Shown: positions 43,525 to 52,673 of the stretch, piece by piece | Numbering within the stretch: position 1 is the first letter of the stretch | Layout: each line of letters begins with the position of its first letter | Origin: Planctomycetota bacterium | GTDB taxonomy: Bacteria; Planctomycetota; UBA1135; GCA-002686595 | Direction: 5' to 3' | Assembly (NCBI GenBank): GCA_016795325.1 | Contig: JAEUHY010000022.1 | Span: forward strand, 1-64,000 | DNA length: 64,000 nucleotides | Notes under the pieces: generated by a model | What the model saw: only the letters and a program-made list of their open reading frames with translations | Databases searched by the model: none | Told to the model about the DNA's origin: nothing | Position numbers and translations under genes: made by a program

Positions 43525-44661
43525 ATGCGTCGAGTCTTGCTCGGTGTCGTATCCGCCCTGGTTCTCGCGGCGTCCAGCCCCCAAGCGCACGCCCAAGGCT
43601 GCGCGGTGAACAGCCAGATCTTCCTCAAGAACGACAACCTTCCCGATATTCCCGGCACGCAGCCGGTATCGATCATTCCCGGCCTGTGCGAAGGCGAAGC
43701 CATGGGCTGCGTCTTCGATGTCAGCGGTCAGCAGTTCTCCAGCGAAGTGAAAGTCAACGCCGTGTCGGGCGCGTTCATCAACCCGGCGAGCGTCGCCGGC
43801 ATCACCGCGATCGTCGATCTCGAGATCTACGACGGGATCACGTGGGTCGGCACGACTCCCGTGCTCGGTCCCAAGGTGTTCGACTTCGAGACCGACGCCG
43901 GCGCGAACATCCAGTTCAGCTCGAGCGGCGTGAACACGGTCGACATCTCGAATTTCGACGTGCGCATCTCTTCGGGCCAACTCGTCGTCGCGTGGTTCCT
44001 GGAACTCACGCAGTCGACCGGTTCGTGCGCGACGGGCTACACCACGAACTTCGCCACGGACAACAACCTCTCGCCGTGCGCGGCGCCGTGCGGGCCGATC
44101 CGCAAGAACCTGATCTTCATCCAGGGCCAGGGCTGGCGCGATCCGATGACGGCCACGGTCAGCGGCTTTCCGCTGTGCTCGTGCTTCTACGCTGGCAACT
44201 GGATCATCCGCGCCTGCGTGGAGCCGACCGGATTCCCGCGCACGTACTGCACCTCGAAGCTCAACTCGGCCAACTGCCTGCCCGCTGTCGGTTGGACCGG
44301 CGCCGCGACGCTCAGCAGCGGACCTGACAATTTCCATATCCGCTGCACGAACGTCATCAACCAACGCTCGGGCGTCATGTACTGGGGCACGGCCCCGCTC
44401 GCCGCGCCGTTCCTCGGCGGGACGTTGTGCGTGGCGCAGCCGGTCGTGCGCACCGGCGTGCAGAACTCCGGCGGCAGCCCGACCGGCGTGAACTGCAACA
44501 CCGGCGCGTACGACTTCTTCTTCTCGCAGAGCTACGCATCGCTGAACGGCGTGCTGGCGGGAGTTGATTACTACGCACAGCACTGGATGCGCGATCCGGC
44601 GAATCTGGACGGAACCGGCGCGTCGCTCTCCAACGGCGTGAACTTCCGCTTCCTCCCGTAG
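43525..44661 (+). CDS. Secreted protein with planctomycete C-terminal module
   Basis: 378 residues. Signal peptide (RRVLLGVVSALVLAASSPQAHA). The first half is a beta-rich, cysteine-containing domain (EGEAMGCVFDVSGQQFSSEVKV... RISSGQLVVAWFLELTQ). From TYCTSKLNSANCLPAVGW to the end (SNGVNFRFLP) it shares a module with the 33250 protein: YCT, a C 9-10 residues on, SGVMYWG, GGTLCV, GGSP, C, and SNG-x-x-F. ATG 43525 has GGAG 10 nt upstream. Extracellular; function unknown. Confidence 0.78.
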   Translation: MRRVLLGVVSALVLAASSPQAHAQGCAVNSQIFLKNDNLPDIPGTQPVSIIPGLCEGEAMGCVFDVSGQQFSSEVKVNAVSGAFINPASVAGITAIVDLEIYDGITWVGTTPVLGPKVFDFETDAGANIQFSSSGVNTVDISNFDVRISSGQLVVAWFLELTQSTGSCATGYTTNFATDNNLSPCAAPCGPIRKNLIFIQGQGWRDPMTATVSGFPLCSCFYAGNWIIRACVEPTGFPRTYCTSKLNSANCLPAVGWTGAATLSSGPDNFHIRCTNVINQRSGVMYWGTAPLAAPFLGGTLCVAQPVVRTGVQNSGGSPTGVNCNTGAYDFFFSQSYASLNGVLAGVDYYAQHWMRDPANLDGTGASLSNGVNFRFLP

Positions 44662-44687
44662 TGCGGAACGCGTCCCCCGACCACTCC

Positions 44688-45683
44688 ATGGCGCCGCGCT
44701 CGGACTCCGAGGGCGGCGCCTCTGCATGTGCGCCGGTGTGGCCGGGACTGCCCTTCACCTCGCGCTCGCTGCTCGCGCCGATGGAAGGCGTGACCGAGCC
44801 GTGTTTTCGCGACCTGGTGCTCGCACGCAACGCCTCCACCGCGCTCGGCGGCGCGTTCACGGAGTTCGTGCGCGTCCACGAGGCCCCGACGCCCAAACGC
44901 ATCCTGCGCCGCCACATGGGCCCGCTGCGCTTCGCGGCGCCGGTCGGAGTCCAGTTGATGGGCTCCGACCTCGCCAAGCTCGCGCGCACCGCGGCCAACG
45001 CCGTCGAGTGCGGAGCGCCGCTCGTCGATCTGAACTTCGGCTGCCCGGCGAAGGGCGCCATCGCCGGCTGCGCGGGCTCGGCGCTGCTGCGCGATCCGGC
45101 CGCCGTCGAACGCGTCGTGCGCTGCGTGGTCGAAGCCGCCGGCCCGACGCCCGTCAGCGCGAAGATCCGCGCCGGTTTCGATCACGACCGCGACCTCGAG
45201 GTCCTGGCGCGCGCGGCGGAGCAGGGCGGCGCGGCGCTGCTCACCGTGCACTGCCGAACCCGCGCGGAGGCTTACTGCGACGAGGTCGATTGGACGCGCA
45301 TCGCACGCGCCGTCGCGGCCGTGCGCATCCCCGTGTGCGGCAACGGCTCCGTGCTCGCGCACGCCGACTTCGAGCGCATGCGGCGCGAAACGGGCTGCGC
45401 GTTCGCGATGGCGGGCCGCGGCGCGCTCGCCGACCCGTGGATCTTCAGCGGCGCACAGGTGAGCGCGGCGCAGGCGGCGCAGTTCCTGCTCGAGTACGCG
45501 CACACCATGGCCGAGCGCAACCAAATCCCTGCCGGCGGGCTGGGGGCGCGCATCAAGCAGCTGTTGCGCTATTGGCGCGCCGGCGGGCTTGTCGCCAACG
45601 ACGACGAGCGCCGTGCGTGGCTTGCCGAGCGCTCGGGCGACGCCTTGCTGGAGCGTCTGGAGCAAGTAGCGCTCAACGCCTGA
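44688..45683 (+). CDS. tRNA-dihydrouridine synthase
   Basis: 331 residues. FMN-dependent TIM barrel: LLAPMEGVTEPCFRDLV (flavin-binding start), VQLMGSD, DLNFGCPAKGAIAGCAGSALL with the catalytic cysteine, VSAKIRAGFD, TVHCRTR, VCGNGSV and MAGRGALADPWIF. It reduces uridine in tRNA D-loops; which Dus subfamily cannot be said. A GTG at 44661 overlapping the previous stop is an alternative start. The 3' end overlaps that of the next gene by 11 bp. Confidence 0.92.
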   Translation: MAPRSDSEGGASACAPVWPGLPFTSRSLLAPMEGVTEPCFRDLVLARNASTALGGAFTEFVRVHEAPTPKRILRRHMGPLRFAAPVGVQLMGSDLAKLARTAANAVECGAPLVDLNFGCPAKGAIAGCAGSALLRDPAAVERVVRCVVEAAGPTPVSAKIRAGFDHDRDLEVLARAAEQGGAALLTVHCRTRAEAYCDEVDWTRIARAVAAVRIPVCGNGSVLAHADFERMRRETGCAFAMAGRGALADPWIFSGAQVSAAQAAQFLLEYAHTMAERNQIPAGGLGARIKQLLRYWRAGGLVANDDERRAWLAERSGDALLERLEQVALNA

Positions 45684-46410
45684 CGCGCGCACACAGCAGC
45701 ACGGCGAAATCGTCGCCGAGCGGCGCATCGTCGGGCTCGTCGAGCGCCGTGCTGGCGCGCACGCGCGGAAGCTCGAAGCCGCACTCCACCAAGGCGTCGG
45801 AGAGTTCGCTGATCGACCACAGGCGCCAGCAGTACACGAACGCATCGTCGAGGCGCGCCACGAGCTCGCCGTCGCGCACGATGCGAAAGCTGAGCACGTT
45901 TTCGACGCGCGCCGTGCGCGGGTCGGCGGCGCGACGCCGCCAGATCGAGGTCAGCAGCGCACCGTCCGGCAACGTGTGCGCGCGCGTCGCGCCGCCGAGT
46001 TGGAACGCGCTCGCGCCCCCGAACGTGTCGCAGGCGAACACGCCGCCCTCGCACAGACGAGCGGCCGCGTTGCGCAGGTACTCGAGCAACTCCCGGCGCG
46101 AGTGGAGGTAGCCGAGCGAGAAGTTGCCGGCGTGCAGCACATCGACGGGCGCGTGGCGCACGTTGCGCGCATCGGCGACGAGCGCTTGCAGCCGTTCGAC
46201 ACCCGCGGCGCGCGCCAGCGCCTGGGCGTCCAGATCGACGGCGATCGCGCTGCGACGCGCGTCCGATGCAACCCAGGCGCGGGCCAGCGCGGCGCTACCG
46301 GCGAAGTCTTCGCCGAGGCGGAGCGGCGCCCCGCCGTGCTCGTGCAGCAGCAGCGCCAGCGTCTCGCGCGGCGCTTGGACCGCGCGTTCGTAGCAGTCCC
46401 AGCGGTCCAT
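45673..46410 (-). CDS. Class I SAM-dependent methyltransferase, paralogue of the 55811 gene
   Basis: 245 residues. YERAVQAP-RETLALLLHEHGG then LGEDFAGSAALARAWV (motif I region) and IAVDLDAQALA. YCWRLWSISELSDALVECGF matches the YCWRYWTLGEVRDALYDAGF of the protein at 55811-56713. So this window has two members of one uncharacterised methyltransferase family. Start ATG 46410 is preferred over GTG 46419. Confidence 0.8.
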   Translation of the reverse strand: MDRWDCYERAVQAPRETLALLLHEHGGAPLRLGEDFAGSAALARAWVASDARRSAIAVDLDAQALARAAGVERLQALVADARNVRHAPVDVLHAGNFSLGYLHSRRELLEYLRNAAARLCEGGVFACDTFGGASAFQLGGATRAHTLPDGALLTSIWRRRAADPRTARVENVLSFRIVRDGELVARLDDAFVYCWRLWSISELSDALVECGFELPRVRASTALDEPDDAPLGDDFAVLLCARVRR

Positions 46411-46468
46411 GCCGTTCACGCCGCCCCCACCCGTCCGCCGCCCCCCGTGCGCCGTTCACGGCGCGCGC

Positions 46469-46708
46469 TCAGCTGCGCATGCTCGAAAGCAGCCGCGAAA
46501 CGAGCGAAGCACTGCGCTTGGCGGCGAATTTCTCGCAGCGCCCGTCGCGGTTGAGCTTGGAGCAATCGCCCGGAATCTCCTGCGCGGCGTGAATGCGCTC
46601 GGCCTGCTTCTGCTCCATCAACTCAGGGTGGTAGCAGCCCGTGCGGCGCTTCCACACGGTGTCTCCAGCGAGCTCGCGAAAGTGCAGACAGTCCTTGCAG
46701 TCAACCAT
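46469..46708 (-). CDS. Small cysteine-rich protein
   Basis: 79 residues: CKDC at 4-7, GCYHPE, GDCSKLNRDGRCEKF. Five cysteines and a histidine suggest a zinc-binding knuckle. No partner is obvious. Start ATG 46708. Confidence 0.6.
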   Translation of the reverse strand: MVDCKDCLHFRELAGDTVWKRRTGCYHPELMEQKQAERIHAAQEIPGDCSKLNRDGRCEKFAAKRSASLVSRLLSSMRS

Positions 46709-46815
46709 GATTCGAAGGGGGCCGTGCGGACGATCGACTCGCGCCCGCTGCCCGGCACTGTGTCTCGGGAACACTCCCGGCGCAAGCCCCGCTGAGTGCG
46801 AGTTGAGAGGCTGCC

Positions 46816-46821
46816 TATACT
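46816..46821 (+). promoter_or_regulatory. Candidate -10 box upstream of the vut gene
   Basis: TATACT, identical to the box before mqnC, 42 nt before the TTG start; no convincing -35. Confidence 0.35.
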
Positions 46822-46863
46822 CCGCGGCTCGTTCGCCTCACCGACCACCCCAAGCGCCCCCCG

Positions 46864-47655
46864 TTGTCCTCCACCACCCCGCACACGCTCCGCCTCGCCC
46901 GCCAGGACGTGCTCGCTTTCAGCTTGTGCGCGCTGTTCGTGGGCTTCTTCGTGGCCGCGGAAGTCCTCGGCGGAAAGCTGTTCCGCTTCACGCTCGCCGG
47001 GATCAGTCCGAAGTCGCTGGGCCTGGGCGAAGGCGAGGAGTTTGTCGCCACGGCCGGAATCCTCGCCTTTCCGCTGACCTTCGTGATGACGGACATCGTC
47101 AACGAGTACTTCGGCAAGCCGATGGTGCGGCTGTTCACCTGGATCGCCATCGCGGTCAACCTGCTGCTGCAGCCAGTGATCCGCGCTGCGATCGCCGTGC
47201 CCGCGATCAGCTACACGCCGGGCGTGACGAGCGAACAGATGCAGGAGGCCTACGCGATCGCGCTCGGCCAGACCAGCGCGATCGTGGTCGCGAGCCTGGT
47301 CGCCTTCGGCCTCGCGCAGTGGCTCGACGCGCAGGTGTTCACCTGGCTACGTCGACGCACGGGCGGCCGCATGCTGTGGTTGCGCGCACAGGGCAGCACC
47401 GTCGTCAGTCAACTGATCGACACGCTGGCCGTGATCTTCCTCGCCTTCGTCGCGATCCCCGCGCTGACCGGCGGCGCCGCTTGGACCAGCGGGCAAGCTT
47501 TCGAGGTCGCGCTCACCAACTACGTCTACAAGTTCCTGATCGCCGTGGTCAGCACGCCGTCGCTGTACATCGTGCACATGCTCGTCGACGCCTACCTCGG
47601 CAAGGAGGTGGCGCACGCCCTCACCGCCGCTGCCCACCCCGGCGACGCGGATTGA
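46864..47655 (+). CDS. Queuosine precursor transporter (VUT family)
   Basis: 263 residues, about six membrane helices. The YhhQ/VUT signature FPLTFVMTDIVNEYFGK is exact, followed by W-L-R-R-R-x-x-G-R-M-L-W-L-R and GSTVVSQLIDTLAVIF. These proteins import preQ0/preQ1 or queuine for tRNA modification. The likely start is TTG 46864; a GTG at 46909 would remove part of helix 1. The 3' end overlaps trmB-like by 35 bp, convergent. Confidence 0.88.
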   Translation: MSSTTPHTLRLARQDVLAFSLCALFVGFFVAAEVLGGKLFRFTLAGISPKSLGLGEGEEFVATAGILAFPLTFVMTDIVNEYFGKPMVRLFTWIAIAVNLLLQPVIRAAIAVPAISYTPGVTSEQMQEAYAIALGQTSAIVVASLVAFGLAQWLDAQVFTWLRRRTGGRMLWLRAQGSTVVSQLIDTLAVIFLAFVAIPALTGGAAWTSGQAFEVALTNYVYKFLIAVVSTPSLYIVHMLVDAYLGKEVAHALTAAAHPGDAD

Positions 47656-48427
47656 AGCGCCGCTGCGGCCGCTCGCCGCTGCGCTTGTCCGCGTCGTAGC
47701 CCGGCTTGTTCGCGTCGAAGTCGGGTTCGGGAAGCAAGCTCACGCGCGCCTCGACCTCGGCTTCGTCGAGTTCGCGCTTCACGCCGACCGCGCGGAAGAT
47801 CTCGAGTCCGCGCGAGCGCGCGACCATCTCGCGCAGCGTGCGGCCATCCGGCGCATCGGGCCAAGGCCCCTCGTGCACGCGCCACTCGAACAACTCGGGC
47901 GCGGCGCGACAGGCGTACTTCCAGTAGGCCGGGTTGTCGGTCTGGAACACGAACAGCCCCCCGGGCGCGAGCGCGCGGTGCACGGCTTCGAGAGTTCGCG
48001 GCGTGAGTTGGCGACGCTCACGCTTGGAGCTGTCGTAGTAGGGCTGCGGGTGGTAGAGGTGCGCCTCGTGGATGGACCCCGCGGGGCAGCGCGCGCTGAT
48101 GAACTCGCTCGCGTCGCCCCAGGCGAACTTGAGGTTGGTCAGGCCGCGTTGCCCGGCGCGCAAACTTCCCAGGCGCACGGCGGGCGGGACCAGCTCCAGA
48201 CCCAGGTGGTCCCAATCGCGCCGCACGAGCGCTGAGCCGATCAGGTAGCGCCCGTTGCCGCAGCCCAGGTCCACCACGCGCGGCGCCTGGCGACCGAACA
48301 CCTGGACCCAATCGAAGGGCTGGACAACTTTTCCCAGCCCCACGCGGGTGCGCGTCCACTGCTCGCGGGGCAGCACGACGCCCGGATACGGCGGACCAGA
48401 GTTGCGATCGCGGCGGAAATCCTTCAT
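47621..48427 (-). CDS. TrmB-like tRNA (guanine-N7) methyltransferase
   Basis: 268 residues. VVDLGCGNGRYLIGSA is motif I; LGLELVPPAV, LKFAWGDASEF and EAHLYHPQPYYDSSKRERRQLTPRTLEAVHRAL correspond to TrmB blocks. The usual DPWPKxRHxKRR is changed to HPQPYYDSSKRERR, so the enzyme is atypical. The C-terminus is Arg-rich. TACTCT lies 10 nt before the ATG. Confidence 0.78.
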   Translation of the reverse strand: MKDFRRDRNSGPPYPGVVLPREQWTRTRVGLGKVVQPFDWVQVFGRQAPRVVDLGCGNGRYLIGSALVRRDWDHLGLELVPPAVRLGSLRAGQRGLTNLKFAWGDASEFISARCPAGSIHEAHLYHPQPYYDSSKRERRQLTPRTLEAVHRALAPGGLFVFQTDNPAYWKYACRAAPELFEWRVHEGPWPDAPDGRTLREMVARSRGLEIFRAVGVKRELDEAEVEARVSLLPEPDFDANKPGYDADKRSGERPQRRFNPRRRGGQRR

Positions 48428-48583
48428 CAGACCGTCCAGAGTAGCCCGCAGCGTTCGCCGAGCGACGGCGCCTGCGCCCAGGCCGGTTCGTAGCTCAACT
48501 CTGCCCAGCGCCGTAGACTTCGCTGGGGCGCTGCGAGTTCTCGCCAGATTGGCGCAACTTTCCGGGCGGCCTCGGACCCCAAC

Positions 48584-49168
48584 GTGTCGCACCAACACGA
48601 CGAGCGCCATCCCGACTTCGCAGTGATCGCACGCGCCCTCGAGGGCGATGCGGCCGCCGCAGAGACGCTGATCCAGCGCCTGGGCTGCGTACCTCGCATC
48701 CTGCACGCCAAAAACGGGCAGCTGGGGGCGCCGCTGGGCGACGAAGATCTGCGCGACCTGGCGCAAGACACGTTGGAGAGCGTCTGGCGCCGACTGCGGA
48801 CCTACGAGGGCCGCAGTTCGCTCGAGACGTGGCTCTTCACCTACTGCCAGCACGCGCTGCTGAACGCCGTGCGCCGCACCCAGCGGCGGCGGGCGGCGTT
48901 CCGTGAGACGGACCTCGACCAACTGCTCGATCCACGCGACGACGCGCTCGCGCGCGAGCAGCAGTTCGAGGGGCTGCACCGGGAACTCGACCGGCTCGAG
49001 ACCCCGGCCGCCGACGTGATCCGACTCAAGCACTTCGACGCCCTGACTTTCGAGCAGATCGCCGAACGCAAGCAGCTCTCGCTCAGCACGGTGAAGTCGC
49101 ACTACTACCGAGGACTGACCAAGCTGCGCGCGCTGCTCGACCAGCGCATGAGGGAGGAGTACGCATGA
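48584..49168 (+). CDS. ECF-type RNA polymerase sigma factor
   Basis: 194 residues. Region 2 (DLRDLAQDTLESVWRRLRTYEGRSSLETWLFTYCQHALLNAVRR) and region 4 (ETPAADVIRLKHFDALTFEQIAERKQLSLSTVKSHYYRGLTKLRALL) are complete. GTG start. The last codons overlap the anti-sigma start (ATGA). It presumably drives the CHAT operon or a stress regulon in response to a signal read by the membrane anti-sigma factor. Confidence 0.92.
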   Translation: MSHQHDERHPDFAVIARALEGDAAAAETLIQRLGCVPRILHAKNGQLGAPLGDEDLRDLAQDTLESVWRRLRTYEGRSSLETWLFTYCQHALLNAVRRTQRRRAAFRETDLDQLLDPRDDALAREQQFEGLHRELDRLETPAADVIRLKHFDALTFEQIAERKQLSLSTVKSHYYRGLTKLRALLDQRMREEYA

Positions 49169-50037
49169 TGGTTCCGCATCCCCAGGACGATTCCCCGGAC
49201 CCCGAGCGGGCCCGCGAACGCGCTGCGCGCGACTTCCAGGGCCCACACGGGCCCGAGCACGAAGCGGCGCTGCAGGCCTTGCTCGAGCGCGAATCCGGCG
49301 TGGGGCCGTCGCTCGAGTGGAGCGGCGACTGCCAACAGTGTCGCGAAGAACTGGCGCGCCTGCGCGAGCTCAGCGCGCTGCTCGACGAGGCCGCCGTCGA
49401 CCGGCGGCGCACGTTGGAAAGCGCGCGCTCGCTGCGACACGGCGAAGACGAGTTGGTGGCGAATTTCGTGCGCGGCAAGCTCTCGGGCGCCGAGCTCTCG
49501 CCCCGTAGACGTGTGCAACCTCCCCACGACGGCGCTCCTCGCGTCGCCGCGCCGGCCCTGCGTGCGCTCCCGCGCGAGGAGCAGGTGGCGACGAGAGTCG
49601 CGGGCGCGCCGCACTGGCGACTCGCCTGGGCGCCGTGGGTGGTCACAGCGGCGGGCGTCGCGCTGCTCGTCGGTTGGTGGCTGCGTTCGATCCTGCCGAC
49701 GGGATCTCTGCCGGGAACCGACGTGACGCTCAGCACGCGGGAAGAAGCCCCGATTCAGCCGGAGGGACCGGTCGACGTCTACGACAAGTTCTGCTGGAAC
49801 TTCGGCGCGCCGAGCGGCGGCTCGCTCGTGCTGCGCATCTGGGACAACTCGCGGACGGATTCCGCGGAGCCGCTCCATACAATCCGGCTCAAGACCGACC
49901 AGCGCGAGTTGCGAGCGAAAGACGTATGGACAGGTTCTGGCCCCGAGTCGATCCGCTGGGAGGTCGAAGCGCTCGACAGCACGTCGGCGCCGGCGGGCCA
50001 CACGGGCGTCGTCCACGCGCATTTGCGGCCGCGCTGA
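49165..50037 (+). CDS. Membrane-anchored anti-sigma factor
   Basis: 290 residues. The N-terminal cytoplasmic part has C56-x2-C59 followed by helices, like a reduced zinc-finger anti-sigma domain (the H-x3 that normally precedes C-x2-C is absent). One membrane helix is at about 154-173. The C-terminal about 110 residues are a beta-rich exported domain (DVYDKFCWNFGAPSGGSLVLRIWD...). Position between a sigma gene and a CHAT gene supports the role. Confidence 0.75.
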   Translation: MMVPHPQDDSPDPERARERAARDFQGPHGPEHEAALQALLERESGVGPSLEWSGDCQQCREELARLRELSALLDEAAVDRRRTLESARSLRHGEDELVANFVRGKLSGAELSPRRRVQPPHDGAPRVAAPALRALPREEQVATRVAGAPHWRLAWAPWVVTAAGVALLVGWWLRSILPTGSLPGTDVTLSTREEAPIQPEGPVDVYDKFCWNFGAPSGGSLVLRIWDNSRTDSAEPLHTIRLKTDQRELRAKDVWTGSGPESIRWEVEALDSTSAPAGHTGVVHAHLRPR

Positions 50038-50048
50038 GTTGCTTCAGC

Positions 50049-52664
50049 GTGTGGAGCGGGCTTGCGGCGGCGCTGCTCGGCGCCGTCGCGAGCGCGCAGC
50101 TCCCGCTCCAAGCGCCGGCGCAGGACTGTCTGACTCTGGCGCAGGCGGCCGCGGACGACGTGGTGCGGCGTCTGTCCCAGACCGAACCGAGTGAAGCGGA
50201 CTGGCAGGCGGCCCTGGCCGCGCTTCACGAGTTGCATGCGCTCGAACATGGCTGCGGCGCAGAGTTCGGACCGCAAGTGTGGAGCGCCTACGCGGCGGGA
50301 TTGGCGATCACGTCGAACACCGCCAGCTGCAAGGGCTACTTGCCGGAAGAACCGCTCGCGCTGCTCCAGCGCCTGGCCCTCGACCCGCGCACGCAACGTT
50401 CGTTCGAACTGCGCGCGCAGGTCGAGATCTCGCTCGGCGTCGCGCTGCGCAACGAAGGACGCATGCACGAAGCGCGCATGCGCACGCTCGCGGGCATCGA
50501 CTTCGTCGACAGCACGGCGCAATGGCGCGCCTCGTCGTGGATCGAACTGGCGCGCGACCAGACCCAGCTCGGCGAGTGGAGCGACGCCGCCGCCGCGCTG
50601 GAATGCGCCGAACGCGAGCTGCACGCGCTTGCCGCGGGTTCGTCGGACCTTCACGAAGGGCGCCAGCTCTCGTTCGACCTCGCGTGTGCAAGGGCGCGAC
50701 TGGAGATCGTGCTCGGCAGGCCGGACGCCGCGGCGGCGGCGCTGGACCAAGCGCGCGAGCTGGAGGGCCCGATCGCAGATGACTTCACGCGCCACCAACT
50801 GCTCTCGTGTGAGGTCGATCTCGCCTACGCGAGCGACAACGACGAGTTGCTGATCGGCCGACTCGAGGAGCAGGCCGCCGCGGGCCCGCTGGCGCCCGAG
50901 CACGTCGAGCGCCTGGCCTTTTCGTACCTCGACTCGCGCGCCGACAATCCGGGGGCGCAGGCGCGAGCGGCGCAGCTGTTGCGCGAGCTCGCGAGCGACG
51001 CCCTCGCGCCCGGCGCGCTGCGTGCGAGCGCCGAACTCGGCCTGGGCCTGCTCCATCGCCGGCGCGGCGAATGGGAAGCGTCCGCGCTGGCCCTCGAGCG
51101 CGCCGCGCCGCAGGCCGGCGACGCGCTCGAGTTCGAGCTCGCGGCGCAATTGGCCGCGCTCGCGGTCGCGCGCGGCGAACGCGGCGCCGCACTGGAGCCG
51201 GAACTCGCGCGCCTGCGGCGCAACTACGAACGGGCCCTGGCCCACTGGCGCTCGGCGCCCATTCCCCCAGACGGTCTAGGGGTGATGAACTACCGCGAAC
51301 GCAGGGCGCTGGTGAGCGAGTTGATCCGCGTCGAACAACTCGCGGACCCCGCGCACGGTCCAGCCCGCGCCCTGCAGCACGTGCTCGACGCCGAGGCGCT
51401 CAGCAGTTTGGCGCGCGAGCGCGGCGCCTCGCCGGTGGATGTCGAGCGCGCATGCCGAGCGTTGTGCGCTCCCGGACGCGGACTGCTCGTCTACGTGCCC
51501 GGCCCAGAGCGCGGCTTCGTGTTCGCGCTCGACACCGCGGGGCTCGAGTTGCACGAGATCGAAGGAAGCCCGCGCTGGAACAAGGCCCAGCGCGAGCTGT
51601 GGCGTCTGCTCGCACAATCGCCCACACGCGAACCCGACCCGCAGCGACGCCGCGACACCTATGCGGCGCTCGTCGAACGTCTGTCCCAGGCGCTCCTCCC
51701 CAGCGCGCTGCAAGCGCGTCTGCGCAGCTGGCGCGAGGTCACGCTCGTCGGCGCCGACCTGCTGGGTTACGTGCCGTTCGAGTGCCTGCGCTGCGAAGGA
51801 GGCGAGCTCGGACAGCAGTGGGCGTTGTGCTACGCGTCTTCAGTGCTGCTCGCCAGCGAGCTCGCGGAGCGGCCGCTCGCCGCTCCGCGCTTCGGCCTGC
51901 GGCTGGTGGCGGCGCCGCTCGATTCGAACGACGCCCCGGGGCAACCCGCACGCAAGACGATCGCCTGGGACGGCTCGCGGGAGCGGCGCCTGCGCGAGCT
52001 GTGGCGCGGCGACCTGCGCGTCTCGAGCGGCGCCGCTGCGACCTACGCCGCGCTGCTCGAGGACGGCGGTTCCGATCTGGCCGTGCTCGAGATCCTCGCG
52101 CACGGGCACTACGACTACACGCACTCGCCGCCCGCCGCGATCGCGCTCACTCCCAGCGCGCTCCACTCGGGCCGCACGTACACGCCGCAGATCGCGCGTC
52201 TGCGTTGTCCGCCGATCGTCGCGTTGGCGGTGTGCGGCGCCGCGCGAGGCCCGCTGCGCGGCGGCGATGCGGAAACCGGGCACCTGGGCGGCGCCCTGCT
52301 GCGCAGCGGCGCGCGCGTCGCGTTCCTCGCGACGCTCGACATCGAACAGGCCGCGACCGAGGCGCTGCTCGACGCGACCTACGGCGAGCTCGTCGGCGAC
52401 GGCGTGAGCAGCGCCGAAGCGCTGCGGCGCGCGCGCTGCAGGCTCGCCGCCGATCCGCGCTTCGCCGATCCCTACTACCGCAACCTGCTCCACTGCCACG
52501 GACAGGGGCACGCAACCTTCGTCGCAGCGCATCCGCCGTCGTCGCGTTGGCCACGCTGGATCGGTCCAGTCCTCGCGGCGGCGGCTCTTGCAGCGGCGGC
52601 TGGGCTCACGCTCGTCGCGGCGCGACGACGTGCTCGAGCCGCGGCTGCGCGCGAATCCGCTTGA
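50049..52664 (+). CDS. CHAT-domain protease with TPR-like helical array and membrane anchor
   Basis: 871 residues from GTG 50049; the true start may lie a little upstream, inside the anti-sigma gene. The N-terminus is hydrophobic, signal-like (LAAALLGAVASAQ). Residues about 20-480 are TPR-like helical repeats. The C-terminal CHAT caspase-like domain carries catalytic His685 in EILAHGHYDY and Cys729 in VALAVCGAARGP, then GDAETGHLGGALLRSGARVAFLATL. A last helix (about 838-857) and an Arg-rich tail anchor it to the membrane. Third gene of the ECF operon. It is probably a signal-activated protease. Confidence 0.85.
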   Translation: MWSGLAAALLGAVASAQLPLQAPAQDCLTLAQAAADDVVRRLSQTEPSEADWQAALAALHELHALEHGCGAEFGPQVWSAYAAGLAITSNTASCKGYLPEEPLALLQRLALDPRTQRSFELRAQVEISLGVALRNEGRMHEARMRTLAGIDFVDSTAQWRASSWIELARDQTQLGEWSDAAAALECAERELHALAAGSSDLHEGRQLSFDLACARARLEIVLGRPDAAAAALDQARELEGPIADDFTRHQLLSCEVDLAYASDNDELLIGRLEEQAAAGPLAPEHVERLAFSYLDSRADNPGAQARAAQLLRELASDALAPGALRASAELGLGLLHRRRGEWEASALALERAAPQAGDALEFELAAQLAALAVARGERGAALEPELARLRRNYERALAHWRSAPIPPDGLGVMNYRERRALVSELIRVEQLADPAHGPARALQHVLDAEALSSLARERGASPVDVERACRALCAPGRGLLVYVPGPERGFVFALDTAGLELHEIEGSPRWNKAQRELWRLLAQSPTREPDPQRRRDTYAALVERLSQALLPSALQARLRSWREVTLVGADLLGYVPFECLRCEGGELGQQWALCYASSVLLASELAERPLAAPRFGLRLVAAPLDSNDAPGQPARKTIAWDGSRERRLRELWRGDLRVSSGAAATYAALLEDGGSDLAVLEILAHGHYDYTHSPPAAIALTPSALHSGRTYTPQIARLRCPPIVALAVCGAARGPLRGGDAETGHLGGALLRSGARVAFLATLDIEQAATEALLDATYGELVGDGVSSAEALRRARCRLAADPRFADPYYRNLLHCHGQGHATFVAAHPPSSRWPRWIGPVLAAAALAAAAGLTLVAARRRARAAAARESA

Positions 52665-52673
52665 GCGCGCGAC

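Noticed and set aside
44661..44687. GTG start for the dihydrouridine synthase overlapping the previous stop
   Set aside because: The added residues are not family-like; ATG 44688 is adequate, although coupling cannot be excluded.
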